NCBI RefSeq assembly: GCF_029167645.1
Contig: NZ_CP119147.1
Span: 682,001 to 746,000, forward strand
Direction of reading: 5' to 3'
Origin: Streptomyces sp. AM 2-1-1
Lineage (GTDB): Bacteria; Actinomycetota; Actinomycetes; Streptomycetales; Streptomycetaceae
DNA: 64,000 nucleotides
The notes under the pieces were generated by a model. The model was not told the DNA's origin. It searched no databases and was given only the letters and a program-made list of their open reading frames with translations. Positions 60,867-64,000 of this stretch are shown in pieces. Every line of letters begins with the position of its first letter. Position 1 is the first letter of the stretch. The position numbers and the translations under genes were made by a program.

Positions 60867-63038
60867 TCAGTCGTGGAAGGTCTCGCCGTTCGCCGCCATC
60901 TCGACGAGCCGGGCGGGCGGCAGGAAGCGGTCTCCGTACCGTTCGGCGAGCTCGCGGGCGCGGGCCACGAAGCCGGGCAGACCGCCTTCGTACCCGTTGA
61001 CGTAACTGAGGACACCGCCGGTCCACGGCGGGAAGCCGATGCCCATGATGGAGCCGATGTTGGCGTCGGCGACGGAGACGAGGACGTTCTCCTCCAGGCA
61101 CCGGACGCTGTCCAGGGCCTCGGAGAAGAGCATCCGCTCCTTCATGTCCTCGAACGGGACCGCGGCGTCGGCCTTGCCGAAGTGCTCGCGCAGGCCCGGC
61201 CAGAGCGCGCCGCGGCGGCCCGACTCGTCGTACTCGTAGAATCCCGCACCGCCGCTGCGCCCGGGCCGCCCGAACTCCTCGACCATCCGGTCGACCACGC
61301 CGTCCGAGGGGTGCGGGGTCCAGGTGCCGCCCGACTCCTCGATCGCGCGCCGGGTCTCCTCGCGGATCCTGCGGGGCAGGGTGAGGGTCAGCTCGTCCAT
61401 CAGGGAGAGGACCTTGGCCGGGTATCCGGCCTGGGCGGCGGCCTGTTCGACGGAGGCGGGCTCGACACCCTCGCCCACCATCGCGACGCCCTCGTTGATG
61501 AACTGGCCGATGACGCGCGAGGTGAAGAAGCCGCGCGAGTCGTTGACCACGATCGGGGTCTTGTTGATCTGGCGGACCAGGTCGAAGGCGCGGGCCAGCG
61601 CCTCGTCGCCGGTGGCTCCGCCCTTGATGATCTCGACCAGCGGCATCTTGTCGACCGGCGAGAAGAAGTGCAGTCCGACGAAGTCGGCGGGGCGGGTGAC
61701 GCCCTCGGCGAGGACGGTGATGGGCAGCGTGGAGGTGTTGGAGCAGAGCAGCGCGTCGGGAGCGACGATGCCCTGGATCTCCTGGAACACCTTGTGCTTG
61801 AGGGAGGTGTCCTCGAAGACGGCCTCGATGACGGCGTCGCAGCCGGCCAGGTCGGCGGGGTCGCCGGTCGGGGTGATCCGGGCGAGCAGCTCGTCGCGGG
61901 CGGCCTCGGTCGTGCGCCCCCGGGAGAGCGCCTTCGCGAGCAGCTTCTCGCTGTACGCCTTGCCCCTCGCGGCGGCCTCGGTGGTGACGTCCTTGAGGAC
62001 CACCTCGATACCGGCCCGGGCGCAGGAGTACGCGATGCCGGCGCCCATCATTCCGGCGCCGAGCACGGCGACCTTGCGGACCGTGCGGCGCTCGACGCCC
62101 ACGGGGCGGCTGGCACCGGAGTTGACCGCCTGGAGGTCGAAGAAGAACGCCTGGATCATGTTCTTGGCGACCTGGCCGGTGACCAGTTCGGTGAAGTAGC
62201 GGGACTCGATCGTCTGCGCGGTCTCGAAGTCGACCTGCGAGCCCTCGACGGCCGCCGCCAGGATGTTGCGCGGCGCGGGCATCGGGGCCCCGGCGAGCTG
62301 TTTCCTGAGGTTGGCCGGGAAGGCCGGGAGGTTGGCGGCGAACCGGGGGTGGGAGGGGGTGCCGCCGGGAATCCGGTACCCCTTCACGTCCCAGGGCTGC
62401 TGGGACTCGGGGTGCGCGTCGATGAAGGCGCGGGCCTTGGCCAGCATCTCCTCGCGGGTGGCGGCCACGTCGTGGACCAGGCCGTTCTCCAGCGCGCGTG
62501 CCGGGGTGTACCGGGTGCCCTGGAGCAGCACCTTGAGCAGCGCGTCGGCGATGCCCATGAGGCGTACGGTGCGGGTGACGCCGCCGCCCGCCGGGAGCAG
62601 GCCGAGGGTGACCTCGGGCAGACCGATCCGGGAGCCGGGCGCGTCCAGCGCGATCCGGTGGTGGCAGGCGAGGGCGATCTCGTAACCGCCTCCGAGGGCC
62701 GCGCCGTTGATGGCCGCGACGACGGGGATGCCGAGGGTCTCGATGCGCCGGAGCGAGCGTTTGATGGCCATCCCGGTGTCGAAGACGGCCTGGGCGTCCT
62801 CGGGGCGGGCCTTGATCATGTCCTTGAGGTCGCCGCCGGCGAAGAAGGTCTTCTTCGCGGAGGTGACGATGATGCCGCGGAGGTTCTCCCTCTCGGCCTC
62901 GGCGCGGTCGGCGATCGCCGCGACGGACCGGGTGAAGGCCTGGTTCATCGTGTTGGCGGACTGGTCGGGGTCGTCGAGGACGAGGGTGACGACTCCGGTC
63001 CCGTCGTCTTCCCAGCGGATGGTGGTGCTCTCGGTCAT
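60867..63038 (-). CDS. fadB: Bifunctional enoyl-CoA hydratase / 3-hydroxyacyl-CoA dehydrogenase
   Basis: A 723-residue beta-oxidation enzyme. The N-terminal crotonase domain (about 1-270) has [20 protein letters not shown] and [17 protein letters not shown] with both catalytic Glu residues. The NAD-binding 3-hydroxyacyl-CoA dehydrogenase domain begins [19 protein letters not shown] (about 320) and includes [12 protein letters not shown] and the catalytic His in [19 protein letters not shown]-terminal 3HCDH domain follows (about 500-700). It works with the thiolase encoded just upstream, 102 bases away on the same strand. ATG 63038. Confidence 0.94.
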   Translation of the reverse strand: MTESTTIRWEDDGTGVVTLVLDDPDQSANTMNQAFTRSVAAIADRAEAERENLRGIIVTSAKKTFFAGGDLKDMIKARPEDAQAVFDTGMAIKRSLRRIETLGIPVVAAINGAALGGGYEIALACHHRIALDAPGSRIGLPEVTLGLLPAGGGVTRTVRLMGIADALLKVLLQGTRYTPARALENGLVHDVAATREEMLAKARAFIDAHPESQQPWDVKGYRIPGGTPSHPRFAANLPAFPANLRKQLAGAPMPAPRNILAAAVEGSQVDFETAQTIESRYFTELVTGQVAKNMIQAFFFDLQAVNSGASRPVGVERRTVRKVAVLGAGMMGAGIAYSCARAGIEVVLKDVTTEAAARGKAYSEKLLAKALSRGRTTEAARDELLARITPTGDPADLAGCDAVIEAVFEDTSLKHKVFQEIQGIVAPDALLCSNTSTLPITVLAEGVTRPADFVGLHFFSPVDKMPLVEIIKGGATGDEALARAFDLVRQINKTPIVVNDSRGFFTSRVIGQFINEGVAMVGEGVEPASVEQAAAQAGYPAKVLSLMDELTLTLPRRIREETRRAIEESGGTWTPHPSDGVVDRMVEEFGRPGRSGGAGFYEYDESGRRGALWPGLREHFGKADAAVPFEDMKERMLFSEALDSVRCLEENVLVSVADANIGSIMGIGFPPWTGGVLSYVNGYEGGLPGFVARARELAERYGDRFLPPARLVEMAANGETFHD

Positions 63039-63140
63039 GGGGTTCTTCTCCGTAGGCAGGCGGGCGTGGCGGGGGACGGGGCTGGCCGGGGGGTGTCGGA
63101 CGCGTGGAGGCGCGAGGTCACGGCCGCGCGCCCCACACCC

Positions 63141-64000
63141 TCAGAGCCGTTCGACGACGGTGGCGACGCCCATGCCGCCGCCCACGCAGAGCGTGACGAG
63201 TCCGTACCGCAGGTCGCGCCGTTCCAGTTCGTCGACGACGGTGCCGAGGATCATCGCGCCGGTGGCGCCGAGCGGGTGGCCGAGCGCGATGGCTCCGCCG
63301 TTGACGTTGACCTTGTCCAGGTCGATGCCCATGTCGCGGACGAAGCGCAGCACGACTCCGGCGAAGGCCTCGTTGATCTCGACGAGGTCGATGTCGTCGA
63401 TGGTGAGCCCGGCCTTGGCGAGCGCCTTGCGGGTGGCGGGGGCGGGGCCGGTGAGCATGATGGTGGGCTCGGAGCCGGAGACGGCGGCGGAGACGATCCG
63501 CGCGCGCGGGGTGAGGCCGTAGCGCTCCCCGACCTCCTGGGAGCCGATCGCGACGAGCGCGGCTCCGTCCACGATCCCGGAGGAGTTTCCGGCGTGGTGG
63601 ACGTGGTCGATCCTCTCGACCCAGTGGTACTTCTGCAGGGCCACCGCGTCGAAGCCGCCCATCTCGCCGATGGTGGCGAAGGAGGGCTTGAGGGAGGCGA
63701 GCGAGTCGGCGGTGGTGCCGGGGCGCAGGTGCTCGTCGTGGTCGAGCACGACGAGGCCGTTGCGGTCCTTGACGGGCACCACGGAACGGCCGAAGCGGCC
63801 CTCCTTCCATGCCTCGGCGGCACGCTCCTGGGAGAGTGCGGCGTACTCGTCGACGGCGCGGCGCGAGAAGCCCTCGATGGTGGCGATGAGGTCGGCGCCG
63901 ATCCCCTGCGGGGCGAATCCGGTCTCGAAGCTGGTCATCGGGTCCATCGCCCAGGCACCGCCGTCCGAGCCCATGGGGACGCGGGACATGGACTCGACGC
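63141..64000 (-). CDS. fadA: Acetyl-CoA C-acyltransferase (thiolase), N terminus outside the window
   Basis: The visible 286 residues are the C-terminal two thirds of a thiolase; the frame is open to the window edge and reads [14 protein letters not shown] there, a conserved internal thiolase segment. Seen motifs: [32 protein letters not shown] (catalytic His) and [16 protein letters not shown] with the second catalytic Cys. The nucleophilic N-terminal Cys lies outside. It cleaves 3-ketoacyl-CoA in beta-oxidation and forms an operon with the fadB-like gene. Confidence 0.93.
   Translation of the reverse strand, partial: VESMSRVPMGSDGGAWAMDPMTSFETGFAPQGIGADLIATIEGFSRRAVDEYAALSQERAAEAWKEGRFGRSVVPVKDRNGLVVLDHDEHLRPGTTADSLASLKPSFATIGEMGGFDAVALQKYHWVERIDHVHHAGNSSGIVDGAALVAIGSQEVGERYGLTPRARIVSAAVSGSEPTIMLTGPAPATRKALAKAGLTIDDIDLVEINEAFAGVVLRFVRDMGIDLDKVNVNGGAIALGHPLGATGAMILGTVVDELERRDLRYGLVTLCVGGGMGVATVVERL

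Overview
The window is chromosomal DNA of a Streptomyces-type actinomycete. The support is very high GC with G/C at almost every third codon position, frequent GTG starts behind GGAGG-type ribosome sites, a hopanoid cluster, F420-dependent enzymes, actinobacterial secreted glucanases, and only one in-frame TTA codon noticed in 64 kb. No rRNA, tRNA, insertion sequence, phage gene or CRISPR array was seen.

Layout. (1) 1-10.6 kb: a polysaccharide-degradation block. It holds the end of a probable sugar-ABC permease, a GH13 alpha-glucosidase, secreted GH87 alpha-1,3-glucanase, GH81 and GH64 beta-1,3-glucanases, and a LacI-type repressor. Closely related GAGAGCGCT palindromes precede GH81 and lie between the repressor and GH64. 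The substrates match fungal cell walls. (2) 10.7-13.6 kb: a metallo-beta-lactamase-fold hydrolase, a PPOX F420 protein and a DUF6745-like protein. (3) 13.7-19.7 kb: a cluster of the STM4011-STM4015 type (leucine-rich repeat protein, ATP-grasp-like protein, sulfatase-fold hydrolase, two radical SAM enzymes). Its product is unknown, and it is the best candidate here for an undescribed system. (4) 19.7-23.9 kb: SGNH hydrolase, a LysM/M23 hydrolase behind a c-di-AMP riboswitch, a protein phosphatase, a tiny membrane protein and an XRE-cupin regulator with tandem operators.

(5) 24.0-34.6 kb, all on the minus strand: the hopanoid operon hpnC-hpnD-small ORF-hpnE-polyprenyl synthase-shc-hpnG-hpnH-dxs remnant-aminotransferase. 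HpnC/D/E make squalene, Shc cyclises it, HpnH/HpnG add and trim the adenosyl side chain, and the aminotransferase makes aminobacteriohopanetriol. The dxs copy has lost its middle by an in-frame deletion. (6) 35.0-42.0 kb, minus strand: seven genes for making and exporting an unidentified CDP-alcohol-derived, glycosylated polymer or lipid. They comprise two CDP-alcohol phosphotransferases, a cytidylyltransferase, a glycerol-1-phosphate-dehydrogenase-like enzyme, a GT2 and a TagGH-like ABC exporter. The first gene apparently starts with CTG.

(7) 42.3-56.3 kb: a chromosome-core mixture of galE, a CDF cation exporter behind a strong palindrome, idi, an RsbW-like ATPase, an HdeD-like protein, enoyl-CoA hydratase, an SCO6745-family protein, tex, an ABC-F protein, a lipoprotein, D-amino-acid oxidase and a BCCT transporter. 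(8) 56.4-64 kb: two divergent MpaB/DUF2236 oxygenases and a TetR regulator (one oxygenase carries a TTA codon), then a MerR regulator next to beta-oxidation genes (FadB-like and a thiolase cut by the window edge). All functional statements come from reading the sequence and general family knowledge. No database search was run.
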